A stretch of DNA of 64,000 nt from Sphagnum magellanicum (GCA_021904315.1 CM038910.1:19096001-19160000); one strand, 5' to 3'. Shown: positions 11,944-24,600, numbered from the stretch's first letter. Made by a program: numbers and translations. Notes: generated from the letters alone by a model not told the origin.

Positions 11944-14810
11944 TTAGTTTGTGGTTTGATGTCCAAATGTTGTATCTTGGATATCTGTTCTTCTAGTGCT
12001 AGAAGAGTGTCCACCTTTTCCTATTCTTGAATTCCTTCTAGTTATTTTCTTCCTAACCTCCTCCTCTAAGGTCTTGTGGTATCTCTGGTTGTACCTCCTC
12101 CTCCTGAGCTGCTCCACTTTTGAGGTCTTGTGATTCCTTTGTCTATATTTCCTCCTCCTAAACTTGTATTTCATAATTCTTTCATTAGCTCTATGTTGAG
12201 CCAGATTCTTCTCCAACTCCTTTATAAAATATTCCTTTGCAACCTCCCACCATTCCTTAGATTTTGTTTCAGAATCCTTCATCTTGTTCTTCATCCTAAT
12301 CAATGTATAACATCTATTCATAATCCTTTGGTTTTTTCTTGATACCAACTAGATCCAAACCTTTTTTTTTGTTCATGTGCCTTCTCTAATTCTGTTTACA
12401 AGTGTTGCAGAATTCTTTCATACTTTTATTGTCCTCCATTAACTATTATCTTTTTGCCTCTAATGTCTTTCTTCTAAGCTCCTTAGACTACAACACATAT
12501 ACATTCTTCAAATTTATCAATTCTAAATCTATCAAAATATTCTCCTTCTCCTTCTTTTCTTTAGTTAGTGCTTTCAACTAACTATCCAAAGCCTCATGTT
12601 GTTTCTTATGAAGAAATAATGTTTATGTCCACTTCCTCAATGTGGTTTCCTAGGTTTCAGCCTTCAACCTTAAATTTTGCAATTTTTCATCTTGCGAGTT
12701 CAGTTGTGTAATGCTACCTTTGAGCTCCCCATCCTCATCCTATAGTTTCTTAATGAACATTTTATTTTTATGTTCATTATTTGTCCTGTTTTCCCTCCAA
12801 ATTTCTACATGATGCGTACACCTTTTTTGGAATTCTTTCTCCTTATCCAATTCCTCATGTAACATTGCCTTCTCCTTCTCCCATGTAGCCAACCTGTTCT
12901 TCAAATTTTTCACCTCCAGAGTCAAATTCCCCATATTTAGACTCATAATTGCCATGGTCTGAAATAATTCAGCTACCTTATTTGCTTTCATTACTTCTAC
13001 AACTACCTCCTCCACAGACTTTGGTGTACTTGTTTATGTCATAGGATCTCCAAATCCTCCGACAAATGATCCCAGCTCATGTACCATTCTTTTCCCCAAT
13101 TCAAATTCAAATGGGAATCCTTTTGCAGATTTTGGCCTACTAGGTGATACTTGTAATTTTGCTAGTCTAAACTTTTCAAAAGTAGGTTGTGTTGCCACTT
13201 TTTCCATCTGCAATTCAGTAGCTTGTAAACCTTCCTATGTCTGGTGTTGTTATTGTTGTTAATGTTGTTGGAAATGTTGAAAATGTTTTGGATTTGCAAT
13301 GGTCTCCATCCAATCTTCACATACATCCCCTTCAAAGTGCAAATGTTCCTTGCCCTCTAGAAACCTTGTGTTATGTTCCCTCTTAACTCCCTGACTTTGT
13401 TCCTTCAGTTGTCTTTATTATGGTGATGTCATCTATGGTATTTCCTACCTCTGGTCCTTCGATTGTTTATCCTTTGGGGATGTCATTTGTGATATTATTG
13501 CATTCTGTCTAATTGCCTATACCATTGGTGGCACTGCCTTGATCGCTATTGATACTGTAAATGGTTCCACTTTGTCCTTCATTTTCATGTGCCTTCAAAT
13601 CTATGTTTTTTTTTTCCTTCTTAACTCCTGAACCTTAGGCTCTTCTTTCCCGAACTATATTTTTCCTCTTGACAACACTTCTTGGAAAGTTTGTTATAGC
13701 TTTCTTTTTGTTCTCTAGTGTTGTCTACATCTCCTCCCTAATTCTTTTTCCCTTAACTAGTGGTTTATGTGGATTGTCCTTTTGATGCACAAACAGATAT
13801 TGAAAGATTTTGCCAATACCAAGGCATATTGACAAGTATCTTTCTTATCCCCCTTATGCTCCTTAACATATTTATACAAGTATCCAGCTCATTAGACAAA
13901 TTATTGAATATAATCTATGTCAATATACTTTTTGCCCCTTCTCTAATTTCACCAATGTAATAACATTTTTATTATTTAAATATTATAGCTTCTCCCTATG
14001 ATAAATGAAAAATATGATGGTAGGATATCTAATAGAGTATGATAGACCCAAACTCTTTGTATTCCATTGATTTGCAGAACAAATTACAGGTGCAAGTCTA
14101 CAACTATGTAATGCCTGAATTGCTAATGACTTACTGACATGTCCTTTCAATTCTTCTACATACTCTTCCGCACACTCCAAAAACATCTACAATTAGTTGT
14201 TTGTTGATTACATACACCTTATCCTTATGCCCAAAGTAGAATATGCGCCCTTGATCAAGAATGTGTTCAAAAATTCTAACATTACATTGAACATCAATGC
14301 TTCCCACTCGATAAGAAACAGAGGAACAAACCTTGTTTTAGAAGCCCAGTCTTTTTTCGTAGCAATATCCTTCTAGTTTTCTATTTGTTTTATATGTTTG
14401 TCATAGTTTTGTTTCATTTGTGTCCACATAAAATGATCAAGATTTAGAATTTTAATACCTTTCTCTAGAAATGTAGCTCTATCAAAGATTGCACGTTTTC
14501 TTTTCATTATTTGCTTCCACTTCATGCTACTCCATCTCCATCAACCTTTGTCGTGCTTCTACCATTATATGCACCTTTATGGTTTACTGTACTATCAATT
14601 GCGTTTCTATGAATAGTTGTTATTCTTTGGCAATAATGTTCTCCTCCCTTGTGTCCATTTGCACTGTCTGTGCCTCCACCAAATGATGCTCCTCAACTTC
14701 ATCTTCCTTCGATTCTTCAATGCACACTAGATCTATTAATCTAATTCTTGGTCCTATTTCCTCTTTTGTGCCAATGTCCTCTGCTTCTGCGCAAAAAACT
14801 CAACCACAAA
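11944..14810 (-). pseudogene. 3' coiled-coil reading frame of gypsy-2 (unknown function)
   Basis: A decayed reading frame between integrase and 3' LTR, in the same direction as pol. Its best part starts near 13015 with MEEVVVEVMKANKVAELF, continues with TMAIMSLNMGNLTLEVKNLK and a heptad-like Glu/Lys-rich coiled coil to about 12740. More coiled-coil residues follow through stops, ending in a segment with EWWEVAKEYFIKELEKNLAQ (12348-12200) and a basic tail to 11944. The same blocks appear in the same order in gypsy-1 at 24249-25283. Some gypsy lineages carry extra genes at this position, but I recognise no env, movement-protein or other known domain. It could be a structural or targeting protein; that is inference only. 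Confidence 0.6.
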
Positions 14811-14834
14811 TGTTCAAGTTGTATCAAAACTAAA

Positions 14835-15715
14835 CTATTTTTTTAGATTCTTTTGTTGAATCCATAATGCTCTATTCCACTGCCAAATTCCTGTAATTTT
14901 TGCAACATGTATTATAACTTCATGCAACTTCTTGAGCTCTGTATTTCTATTGGTTAAAACTTTCATTAGAGTATTGTCTCTCTCATCTCCACTAACAACT
15001 AGAATGATGTACTTTATGGACATTAATGGATGTAATCCATACAATAATTAATATGGTGTATACCATGTTGTTACTTTATATGTAGTTCTATATGAAAATA
15101 ACATTATAGATAGATGTTCATCCTAATCTATTCTATTTTCAGTAATTAACTTAGTCAACGATATCCCAAGTACCTTGTTAGTAGATTCAACTTGCCCATT
15201 CATGAGGATAATAAGTTGTAGAACTCACATGTTTCATCAGAAAATGATCTGTCAAATACTTGATGGCATCATTAATAAAATGAACTCCCTGATGTGTGAT
15301 TATAATCAAAGGACATCTAAATTTGGTTAATATACACTCATATAAAAAAATTGTTGTGATTGTTGTTATATTAGTTCTCACTGTTCTTGCTTCCACCCAC
15401 TTAGTAGCATAGTTTATGGTAATAAGAATATATATTTTTCCTTGTATATCTCCTTTTCCCAAAATCAAGTCCCCATTTCATAAATGGTTCTTCTAGAAAA
15501 CTTGTGACTAGCTTTGCAAGACTTTGAATTGCCAATCTTCTTAATCTTTGACATGCATCACAAGATCTACAATAATCATGCATATCCTTATACATAATTG
15601 GCCACCAGTATCTAGCATCCAATATCTTTTTCTGCATTATTTTCGTTACAAAATGCCCTCTTGAAGGTCTTTCATGAAGTTCTTTCATCACCATATGTGC
15701 TTCTGTTGTTGTCAA
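14835..15715 (-). pseudogene. Ty3/gypsy integrase (gypsy-2), catalytic residues lost
   Basis: Minus-strand integrase fragment. The zinc-binding part (15715-15480) shows MKELHERPSRGHF and YCRSCDACQR. The core (15468-15187) shows [13 protein letters not shown] and IITHQGVHF, where the two catalytic aspartates are replaced by Asn and His. The C-terminal FGDYV/WFP block seen in gypsy-1 is absent: homology stops near 14835 and passes into the 3' reading frame, implying a deletion. RNase H lies upstream on the minus strand. The protein cannot be active. Confidence 0.85.
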
Positions 15716-15759
15716 ACATTATTGTAGTCTATTGTCTTGGCCCATTCTATACAAATAAC

Positions 15760-16765
15760 CATTCTTCAATGTAAACGGTTCTGCTCTCTTAACCAATCTC
15801 TCCTTTTACTACATTAATAACGTGCCCTCAATCTATCTTTTTTTATTTTAATCACATCATTTAGCCATTCAGGCCTTGTATAAATCAAACTTGCGTTTGT
15901 GGTTTAATTAGACACACATGTGGGTTCTATAGTATATAGTAATCTTGACAATGCATCTACAACTACATGAGTTTTATTTGGCATATACACTATTGTGAAA
16001 TCATATTTGAGGAACAATAATAATCATTTAACCATTCTCCTTGAAACTTGTGGTTTGTTGAGCAAATAGACCAATGCCATATGATCTACATAAAAGACAA
16101 ACTTATTGCCCAACGAATAATGTCTAAATTTATGCAAATAAAAAACCATTGCTAAAGCCTTTTTCTTTTTGTTATCCTATAATTTTGTTTTGCTCTATTC
16201 ATAAGCCTAAAAACATACACTATTGGTTGATCACTCTTTTCAATTACGTTCTAAGACAACATAGCCCCCATAGCTAATAAGGACGCATATGTATGAACAT
16301 GAAATTCCACTTGCTAGTTTGGTGATATCAGTATTAGTGCTTCAACATACTTCTATTTAATCAATTCCCAGGCCTTCTGATATTCCTCTATCCAAAGAAA
16401 AATCTATGTCATTATGGTCAGTTTAGTGATAGGTGCCATAGTTACAACAAATTTTTTATAAAACATTTGTAAAATTGTGCCATCCCATTAAATACTTGAA
16501 TTTGTTGGGCATTCTTAGGTGGTGGTATGTTTATGATTGCTTATATTTTCTTTGAATATGGTAGTTTCCCTTCATTGGAAACCAATATCAACCCTGAAAA
16601 TAACATAAATGCATAAATGCACATTTATCTGGATTCAAACTAATGCCATATTTTCTACACTTTTGAAAACATAGTCTAAACTTCTGCAAATGACTTTCCA
16701 TGTCACTATACACCATAAATTCATCCATAAATATCTTCATAAAATTATCCAATTAGTCTCTCCCC
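15760..16765 (-). pseudogene. Ty3/gypsy reverse transcriptase C-part and RNase H (gypsy-2)
   Basis: Minus-strand remnant. RT begins only at the active-site region (about 16760-16690; NFMKIFMDEFMVYSDM), where the second Asp of the FMDD box is Glu. The thumb and RNase H follow with several stops. The fingers and palm N-terminus present in gypsy-1 (3793-4480) and gypsy-3 are missing: the protease sequence ending near 16770 meets this RT part directly, a deletion of roughly 1.1 kb by comparison with gypsy-3 without its solo LTR. Confidence 0.8.
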
Positions 16766-16769
16766 AATC

Positions 16770-17060
16770 ATGTGCCACTTTAACATCCCTCAACCATGGT
16801 CTCCCCAACAACATGGAATAACTAGAATCTACCACACTATTCTAAAGTATAGTAAACATAGTTATGTGAGGCATGCCATGAACATATATCTTCAAATCTT
16901 TGATCAACCCCATTGGTTTTGTGGTTGTTTGATCTACCATCCTCAAATTATATGGTGCAAGTTTAAGCTTTGGAAGCTCCAACCTCAATTTCAACTGTTT
17001 TGTGATGATATTAACCCCATAACCTCCATCCAACAACACATTTTCTATTGTATTCTTCCT
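16770..17060 (-). pseudogene. Retropepsin-type protease (gypsy-2)
   Basis: Minus-strand aspartic protease remnant that would process the Gag-Pol polyprotein. It reads MLLDGGYGVNIITKQLKLRL, where DGG stands for the usual D-S/T-G active site, then LAPYNLRMVDQTT and GLIKDLKIYVHGMPHITMF. The homologous segment of gypsy-3 is at 63127-63420 and includes the flap-side SYSMLLGRPWLRD. The gypsy-2 copy is cut right after the GRPWL-type block by the RT deletion. Confidence 0.75.
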
Positions 17061-17064
17061 AATC

Positions 17065-20000
17065 TATACTTGGATAACTGCCATATGATTATTAATTGCT
17101 ACAACAACTATCCCTACTTTTGGTATTAAAGAACCAACTTGTTTATCTATGGTTGCATTACTTACATTCTATGTTTTTTTTTGTTTTAACTTTTGCCAAA
17201 GATATTTTTTTAGCTCATGAGCTATTTTAAGCAATTGTCCTAAGTTCAAAATATAACTTATTCTAGCATCTACTTACCAATATCCAAAAAAATGTCTTTT
17301 ATTGTGATTAGTTTCCCTTGTGAATTTACTACTTCTTGATATTTCTATGCATCCAGAAGAGTAATATTTGGCATACCCAGCCAAATTGTGTTCCATCCTT
17401 CCACGGATGTGGATGGCCTTTTTATTTGAGTTTTTGTTTTTTGAATCTATTGAATGATCTCCACCATAGACTATTTCAAGTGCTTTTCTTTCTCCTATTC
17501 AATAACACTCTTTACTTTTCTTGGTTTTTTATCCTTGAATGCTTGTTTTTCAATTACTTTACTTCTTGTGGTAACATTAACATCCACCACATTCACATCC
17601 GCAATGACTGTTTGTGTTTCAACAATAGGTTGAACCTCTACTATTATCACAAATTTTCCATGAAACATTTCTGCATCTTAATAAACTTTGGACAATTTCT
17701 CATTTTATGTCCATTCAAAGCATAGATGCGACATGCATATGAAGATGTCTTATGTGTTTTTTGACTTGGTTGTGCCACCTTTATGGTTGCCACCATGGTC
17801 TACTGTTTCTTCTTTTAGCATGTCTCCACATTGTGATTTGTCATCCCACAATTTTTGCAATGTTTGTTAGTCTTCCTTGTTTACTTTGTGTTTTTGCTAG
17901 TAATCCCTATTTAATACACTATGATACTAATAGTGCACTCCTTGCTTCTACAATAGTCATATATTCTTCACACAATATTGCCTACTCCTTTACGTTGTTG
18001 TAATGTTGATCGTTGCATCCTTGTAGTCGCAATTTTGAAGTATGATTACAAACCCACTATAAAGATAATAGTTAGAAAATCGTTTGTGGTTGGTACTTGT
18101 AAACCATGAGCTAGCTTCTAAATCCACTCATAGTAAACCTCCACCCTTTTAGTTTCCTCCTACTTCATGTTTTTCAGCTCCATGTATATTTGTTTGTCAT
18201 TCTGAGTCTTCCAATGACGTTTGCAAAATGCCTAAATAATCTCCAAAAAAGTATAATAAGGAAATTTTAACATGTAGTTATGGCACCAATTTGATGTTGT
18301 ATCTATTAGCATATAGCTAAATGCATTGATGATATATTTTTCAAAAGTCTTTGCATTTTCTTTACTAGAAAATTGAACATTCTAACATGAACATTTAAAT
18401 CAACATCTTTTTTGAAATTAGGATACTGAAGAGCTACCCTGTTTGGCCTAACATAATGGCCATTTCTATGATCAAGAATTAATGCAATTACAATAATTGG
18501 TTCTTGGTATCCTCGTTTTGAATACATGGCATTTGCACTTTTGCACCCTCCAGCAACCATTGAGTTCATCAATGGTTGATTTGCAATCTTGTTCCCATGA
18601 GTGGTTGTTTTCAAATTAAGTATGCCAACCACTCTAATAATAGCTCTTAGTAGCACCGAACTTCAACTCAAATTCCTTCCAGTCAAAACTCCACCTAATC
18701 ACTACCCAATTTTAATGTAGATCCAATTAGTACTCCCCTTCTAACAACATCTATGCTAGGCACAACAATGATTCCCACTCTTGTGGTTGTTACACCTGCA
18801 TTAAATGATTGAGTAATTCATACTCTAGCATGTTGTTTTTGAGTTTCAACAACTATCGCTTTTTACACTATTGGTGAAGTTGTGTTGACTTGAAATCAAT
18901 GTTGTTCTAGTATGTGGTTACACATTGATATCCTCTATGGTGTAGTATGTGGATGTGAATGCCCCTTTGGTTATTTGCTCATGGTTTGAATAGATGAACA
19001 AATCTGTTAACTTTGTGGTCCCAATCGGCTTCCTAACTCCATGCCTTTAAATTTGTTATAGACTATAGGAATTCTTGATTCGTGTTCTTGTGGTTATTCT
19101 ATTAATGTTCCTACCACATTCTATAACTCCATATACTTACCAATACTTACTTTGATGTGAAAAGGCACAAAAGGACAATCCATGATTACATGCCCTTCTT
19201 CCTCAAAGAATGCACAAACCTTTGAAAGTAACTTGATCATTTCCAAATCCACATATTTATAATCTCGTGTTTCGACTGTGTACTTTTGGTTGATCCAACT
19301 TTGGATTCCCTTGATGTGAATATGATTGTGGTACTTCATCCAACGTATTCACCTATGCCTTTGCATACTCAGATGATCTTGGTTAATTTTCCTCAATCTC
19401 TTCAAACACATTAACATTGGTGTTTTCAACCACCTACCAGTGTTCCACTGGTTCATAATAATTTGGAGATGCATATTAATACACAAACCTAAGTTGTATA
19501 CCTTGTGTAACATCCCTCCTTTGGCTAGTCATTGACTCTGGACTTGAAATTTCATGCTATTGATTGAGTACTATACAAGTCCATGTTTTGTTTTGATCTT
19601 TATGACTTTGAACCATAGATTGCGACTTAAAAGTATACTGCATCGGTTTATTCAAATGAGTAGTTGATTGCATCTCTTTCCGTGGAAATCGTTGTTTAAA
19701 AGTATGCCTTTTCTGAAGTCCCCCAGTCCTTACATTTCGCCATACCACTTCTTGTGGTAGAAACGACCTATGCCCCATAGGCCTTTCCGCTATTATCAAA
19801 ACTCATATGTCCAACATGAGATTCTAAGATGGGGTTTCTGTAAGCCCTGCATATTCCTCTCCATTTTCAAAATTGTCTTATGTTTTTTTTTTTAATAACT
19901 TGTCGATTTGCCTTTAAATCCAACTGTTGTTGTAAATTTTGGTTCACCATTTGATTCATCTTATTTTACAATTCTTTCTGTTCAAAGATTGTAGATTGCT

Positions 20001-20180
20001 TTACGATCCTTACAACATCAATGGCATAAACCTCTAATACTTTCTAACATATCCCTTAAATTTTTAAATTAAAAAAACAACATTACTCATCTAAACACTT
20101 TCATCTATAGTATATAACAAAATTTGTAAAAATCCTTCCCATTACTAAAACAAAAAACAAAAAAAAAAAAAATTCCCCAC
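17065..20180 (-). pseudogene. Ty3/gypsy gag region (gypsy-2)
   Basis: Decayed gag on the minus strand. From the 5' side: a basic N-terminal segment (19799-19557), a zinc-knuckle-like block (19339-19121; VCAFFEEEGHVIMDCPF, in which the second Cys of the CCHC pattern is Phe), a capsid stretch (18656-18100; VALQYPNFKKDVDLNVHVRM, later YMELKNM and VEVYYE), and the gag-protease linker down to about 17065. Many stops, mostly TAG or TAA at expected Gln positions. Confidence 0.7.
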
Positions 20181-20195
20181 AAGATGGTCGCAAAA

Positions 20196-20829
20196 TGGTG
20201 GAAGTGAAATTTTAATTCCTGTAGAATATTTCACATTATTATAACAATAGATTTGCGTTTCACATGCTTCTGTTCACTATTTTTGTTTTAAGTTTCAACA
20301 AACTTAACACTACCATTCATTCCAACATCATATTCATGGTTATTGCATATAACTAGAATCGTCATTTCAGAATACATTATAAAAAAACTCCAAAAACAAT
20401 ATTACAATTCATTTCATCATAGTTTAACACTATAGAAAATTCACACAAAAAATGAACATAGAATTCATTGTAGAAGTTTGTGCTTCTTTGTATTACTAAA
20501 AACATGAATCCAAATTATAGCATAATCCCATGTTTTGTTGAAAAAAATATCAAAACAACATTTAAACTATGTGTGTTATCAAACAAAATTTGTGGTTTTC
20601 TACTGCAAGTACCTCCAGCTCCTACTCTTCTCTAAAAACTTTGTATCTCATCTTCTTCTCCTTTTCCCCTATTCTCCAAAACTCTACCCCTTTTGAACCA
20701 TCCTAAGTCACATCATTATGATCCAAAACAACAAGAATTCAAAATTCAAACCAACAAAATTCCTTAATTAGTCCCAATGTTAACTACCTTGTTCATCCCA
20801 AATCACATACTGAACTTACCCCCTTAACA
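20196..20829 (-). repeat. 5' LTR of gypsy-2
   Basis: 634 bp. On the minus strand it starts TGTTAAGGGGG and ends CTTCCACCA. It aligns with 11117-11755 and is followed on the minus strand by the likely primer-binding region. Confidence 0.9.
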
Positions 20830-20834
20830 CAATA

Positions 20835-21110
20835 GTTTAAATCATTAAATTTAAACATTAAGTTTAATTAATAATTTATGTCATTGAGTTTTAGCCACTA
20901 GGTTTAGCCATTACTTTAAATCATTGAGTTTAGCCATTAAGTTTAGGCAACAGTTGAAGTCATTAAATTTAGCCATTAAGTTTAACCATTATTTTAAATC
21001 ATTGAGTTTAGCCATTAAATTTAGCCATTGTTTTGAGTCATTGAGTTCAACCATTATTTTAAATCACTAAATTTTGCCACTAGTTGTCACCTAAGTTTAA
21101 CCATTATGTT
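20835..21110. repeat. 12-13 bp tandem array, right part
   Basis: Continuation of the TTTAGCCATTAGG-type array beyond gypsy-2, with the same unit and phase character as 10240-11116. It shows that the array was one block before gypsy-2 inserted. Confidence 0.8.
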
Positions 21111-21150
21111 TAATGATGTGAAATGAAAAACTTGATAAAAGTTGAACACC

Positions 21151-21240
21151 TTTGATGGTGTAGTCCATTGGTAAAGACTTGGTTTATCATTGGAAAGGTT
21201 TGGGGTTCAATTCCTTATACTTACAACATATGTTCATGTT
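21151..21240 (+). mobile_element. tRNA-derived SINE-like head
   Basis: TTTGATGGTGTAGTCCATTG begins a tRNA-like stretch. An A-box-like TGGTGTAGTCCATTGG sits at 21156 and a B-box GGTTCAATTCC at 21204, matching GWTCRANNC, about 50 bp apart. That spacing and order are those of an RNA polymerase III internal promoter in tRNA-derived SINEs. No clear 3' tail or target duplication was found, so it may be truncated. Confidence 0.5.
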
Positions 21241-21636
21241 GAAAAGGTTAGGGTAGGTAGGTTAGACAAAGGTAGTTAAAATAGGTTAGGTTAAGGTAGG
21301 TTGGTAGGTAGGTTAAGCTAGGTTGGGCTAACACCTACCTACTTAAGTGCCTTTTTTTGACCTACCTATTAATTTTTAGGATAATAATCCAACAAATGAT
21401 TTTAATTTAGGTATAAAATTGGCCTAGTCAAATGATCCACTATCTTGTCAAATAGTCAAACATTTTGTTAATCATCTACTAGTCAAAATGACAAGGTCTA
21501 ATTTGATTGCTTAGTCACATTAGACATGTACAAAACAACTTGTCCAAATTGATAGGGTGGTTTTTTTTACGCCTATCATTTTTGGGTATCTTTTGACTAA
21601 AAAACCTAGTAAAAAAAACCATGAATTATAGTAGTG
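21240..21636. repeat. Right subterminal repeats of the CACTA element
   Basis: A GGTAGG/GGTTAGG-rich tract (21240-21345) followed by TAGTCAAA/TGTCAAA-type short repeats (21420-21560) leading to the terminal inverted repeat. It mirrors 6487-7165 in inverse order. Confidence 0.65.
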
Positions 21637-24600
21637 CAAATACATGTAATCTGAAGTTCATAAACAAAAACAACAAATGCAAGTATATTGGAAGTAGAGT
21701 GGAGGTGGACTTTAAGAGGAAAATTTTGATACGAAAGTGGAAGATGAATATTGTGTAACATAGAAACCATAAATGAAGGGCAATGATGAAGAAGAATGAA
21801 TGGAAGATCCCAAGGTCAAAATAATATTGATTTCAGAACTTTAAATGATGGACAAATCATTGGACGATAACTACAGAAGCGAAAAATTAGTGCTTCATAA
21901 TGAAATGGAATATGAAATACAGAATGAGGAATTTATGATCCAAAAATCTAAAGTTGGTATATTGAGGGTATTGGCTAATTCAACAAATGTATCAGCATAG
22001 TCAACAAATGTATTAACATAGTCAGCAAAAGAGGCATAAGGAGAATGATGTAGAATCAATATAATTGACCTAGGAGGACTACGAATGTAGAACAATCAAA
22101 AGATGAGATATGAAGCATTCATTCACAATGATGAGGTGACATGTTTCCACGTGGCTATATAGGGGACACAAAAAGTGATTATAATGGACTGTGATAATTT
22201 CAAGTGTTAATTAAAAGACAACATGCAGCCCCCAAAAAAAGATGGGTGGGAAGTTGAAGGACAAAAATACACAAAGTAATTGTTACAAGTTGTTTTCGTT
22301 TACTATAGGAGGTTGTGTTTTTTCAAAGTTTTGGAGTTTGCAAAAGAATGAGTGCAGAGAATGCAATAGAAAAAATGCAAAGAATAGTAAAAGAGAATGA
22401 AGCATAAACGGAGAGAAGAGGAGGAAGGAGAAGTGTTGAAAAAGAAGAAGAAGAAGAAGTGTTTAGAACACGAGAGAGGTTGGAATACTGAACATTCAAT
22501 TGTTGGCAGTAAGATTGCTACCACATTCACTACCATCTTCAGAATGTGAGGAAGGAAAACAATACCATGAAAAAATGCAATTTGTGCGTTCCATAATTTG
22601 GAACATATATAGGTCAAATTCATATGCAATGAGTTTTTGAGAAGATGGAAAAGAGGTTAGAGTTCAAGTGAGCAAGGAAGCTCAAGAGCAACTCCAATGG
22701 ATCTAGTATACATTCAAGAATCAGATGAAAAAGGTGTGGAGTAGTAATCTGTGGAAGGACAAGTGGTAGCATAGAAGGACATAAAGGAAGGAGAAATACA
22801 TAAGGCACAAGTGCGGCCATCAAAAAAATGTAACCAAGCGGAATGGAGATTGACATGACTACACCATGGCTACAAATGCAAAGAAAAGAACAACCATATT
22901 GGATAGAACAACACTACTGGACATAGGTATTTGCATTTTGGATCTTGACAAATTCATATGGATATAGGCGAAGCATAATTATGAGAAGCATGTTGAGAGG
23001 TTAGAAAATTGGATAGACATTAGTGAAGAAGAAAAGTGGGTTAATAAGGCATGGCTCATCATTCTATTTTTTTTGAAATGGGAAACACCGATTCCAAATA
23101 TAATGGTGGATTTTTTAACACTTTTGTAATCAAAAGCACAAATATGTATTTTGGCTATAAGGACAAGGTCTATGTGATTAACAAATAGTTGATTATAGAG
23201 GTTTTTTGGAGTTTATGCATAAGGGTATGTTGAAGACTTAAAAAGGCAAATCAGTAAAATAATAACATTACATGCATTATAGAGTTGTAAAATTGAACCC
23301 ACAAATTCTGCAAGCGATTAATGGAATGTGAAGAGTTTGGGTTTGCCATACTTGGTAATTATATCTATGATGTATCAGAGAAAGAAGGTGACTTACTTTA
23401 ATAATAATAATGCCATCACACTGATGAAAACAAAAAAAGGGAAGAAGGTAGATTAAGCACAAATTATGTATAATAATTTGTGTAATGAATTAGATCAGTG
23501 GTACAAATATGTCAAGGACACATGTTAGTTAGCCTTGATCCTAGCAAAGATTTTTAAATATTTGTTTTTTCAACAAAAAAATAGTCCACAAAAACCATAG
23601 ACTAAGGTCAAGAAAACCAGAAAGCAAATGTAGAACATTGGAAAACAGAAGAAAAACTGTAACAAAATCTTTAAGGAGTGCTCTAAAGAGGAAGAACAAA
23701 ATTGAAGAAGGTGGAGCCTCAAGATCTGGGGTCAGAAAAAAGAAGGAAATCACAAAAGCAAGGGCTCAAAAGATGATGAGAAGGAGAGGGGCACCATCTA
23801 CAATGCTAACATTAGTATAGGTAAGTAGGCAGAGTGCCGATACACCACATACGTTATCTTTACATGAAAGACAAATGAGAAAGCAAAGGTAAAAAATCAA
23901 GAAGGAGAGTGATACCAAGTCTCAAAAGGTTGAAGAACAACCACCAATAGAGGGAGACATGTATGAAGACTAGATGGACAACAACAAAAGTCCACATGAT
24001 TTGTAACAACAACAACAACAACAAACACAAAGAGCTCTATAAGCCATCAAACTATAAAAGGAAAGGATGGAATTAGAACCTTTTTAAACAATATTTAGAC
24101 CACCAAAGCTACAGGTACCAACTAATAGACTAGGATTTGTAGAAAGACAACCATTTGAATTTGGGCTAAGGAGTCAAATAATATAGGAGTTGGGATCTTC
24201 TAGAGAGGGCTAAAAAATCCTACAACACAAATAAGTACACCAAGATCTATGGAAGAGGTAGCTGTAGAGGTGGTGCAAGTTAATAAAACAATTTATTTTT
24301 TTAAAACCATGGCTATTGTGAGTTTGAATATGGGGAACTTGAATATGGAGGTGAGCAATCTAAAGAACATATTAACCACAAAAGAGAAAAAGAAGGCAAC
24401 ATTGCAGGAGGAATTGGACAAAAAAAGGGAGCTTTAGAAGTAATATAAGCACAATATATAAATATGGAGGAAGCAAAGGAAAATAATGAACAAAAGATCA
24501 AAACACTAATACTAAAAATGAAAGAAGAGAATGAAGAACTCGAGGAGAAAACAAGGCTAATGAAATCCTAGTATGAAGAATTGAAGGAGTTGAAGAAGAT

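Larger units (their letters stand above)
11117..20829 (-). mobile_element. Complete Ty3/gypsy retrotransposon gypsy-2
   Basis: Minus-strand element with both LTRs (11117-11755 and 20196-20829), flanked by TAATA (11112-11116) and CAATA (20830-20834), a 5-bp target duplication with one mismatch. Order on the minus strand: 5' LTR, gag, protease, reverse transcriptase (N-terminal part deleted), RNase H, integrase, 3' coiled-coil frame, 3' LTR. The sequence next to the 5' LTR on the minus strand, TTTTGCGACCATCTTGTGGGG from 20195 leftwards in two parts of at most 20 bases, is the likely primer-binding region; the cognate tRNA was not determined. The LTRs differ at many positions, so the insertion is old. 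It landed inside the tandem array. Confidence 0.9.
6487..21636. mobile_element. Non-autonomous CACTA (En/Spm-like) transposon carrying nested insertions
   Basis: The left end is CACTACTACAAATCATGG and the right end on the opposite strand is CACTACTATAATTCATGG: inverted ends starting with CACTA. Flanks are TAA (6484-6486) and CAA (21637-21639), a 3-bp target duplication with one mismatch. Removing the element rejoins the gypsy-1 integrase tail in frame (KPY then KYM). Subterminal zones on both sides hold inverted TAGTCAA-type repeats (6530-6860; 21420-21560), then ACCTACC-rich tracts (6890-7090; 21240-21345). Inside lie a solo LTR, gypsy-2, a SINE-like head and a 12-13 bp tandem array. Subtracting the two LTR-element insertions leaves about 4.5 kb with no transposase seen, so it would depend on one supplied in trans. 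Confidence 0.85.

Noticed and set aside
13760..14686. Plus-strand frames within gypsy-2
   Set aside because: Antisense to the decayed 3' coiled-coil frame; hydrophobic composition comes from reverse complement of Glu/Lys codons.
22303..22629. Minus-strand frame with Phe run
   Set aside because: Opposite strand of a GAA-rich stretch within the gypsy-1 3' region; no protein character.
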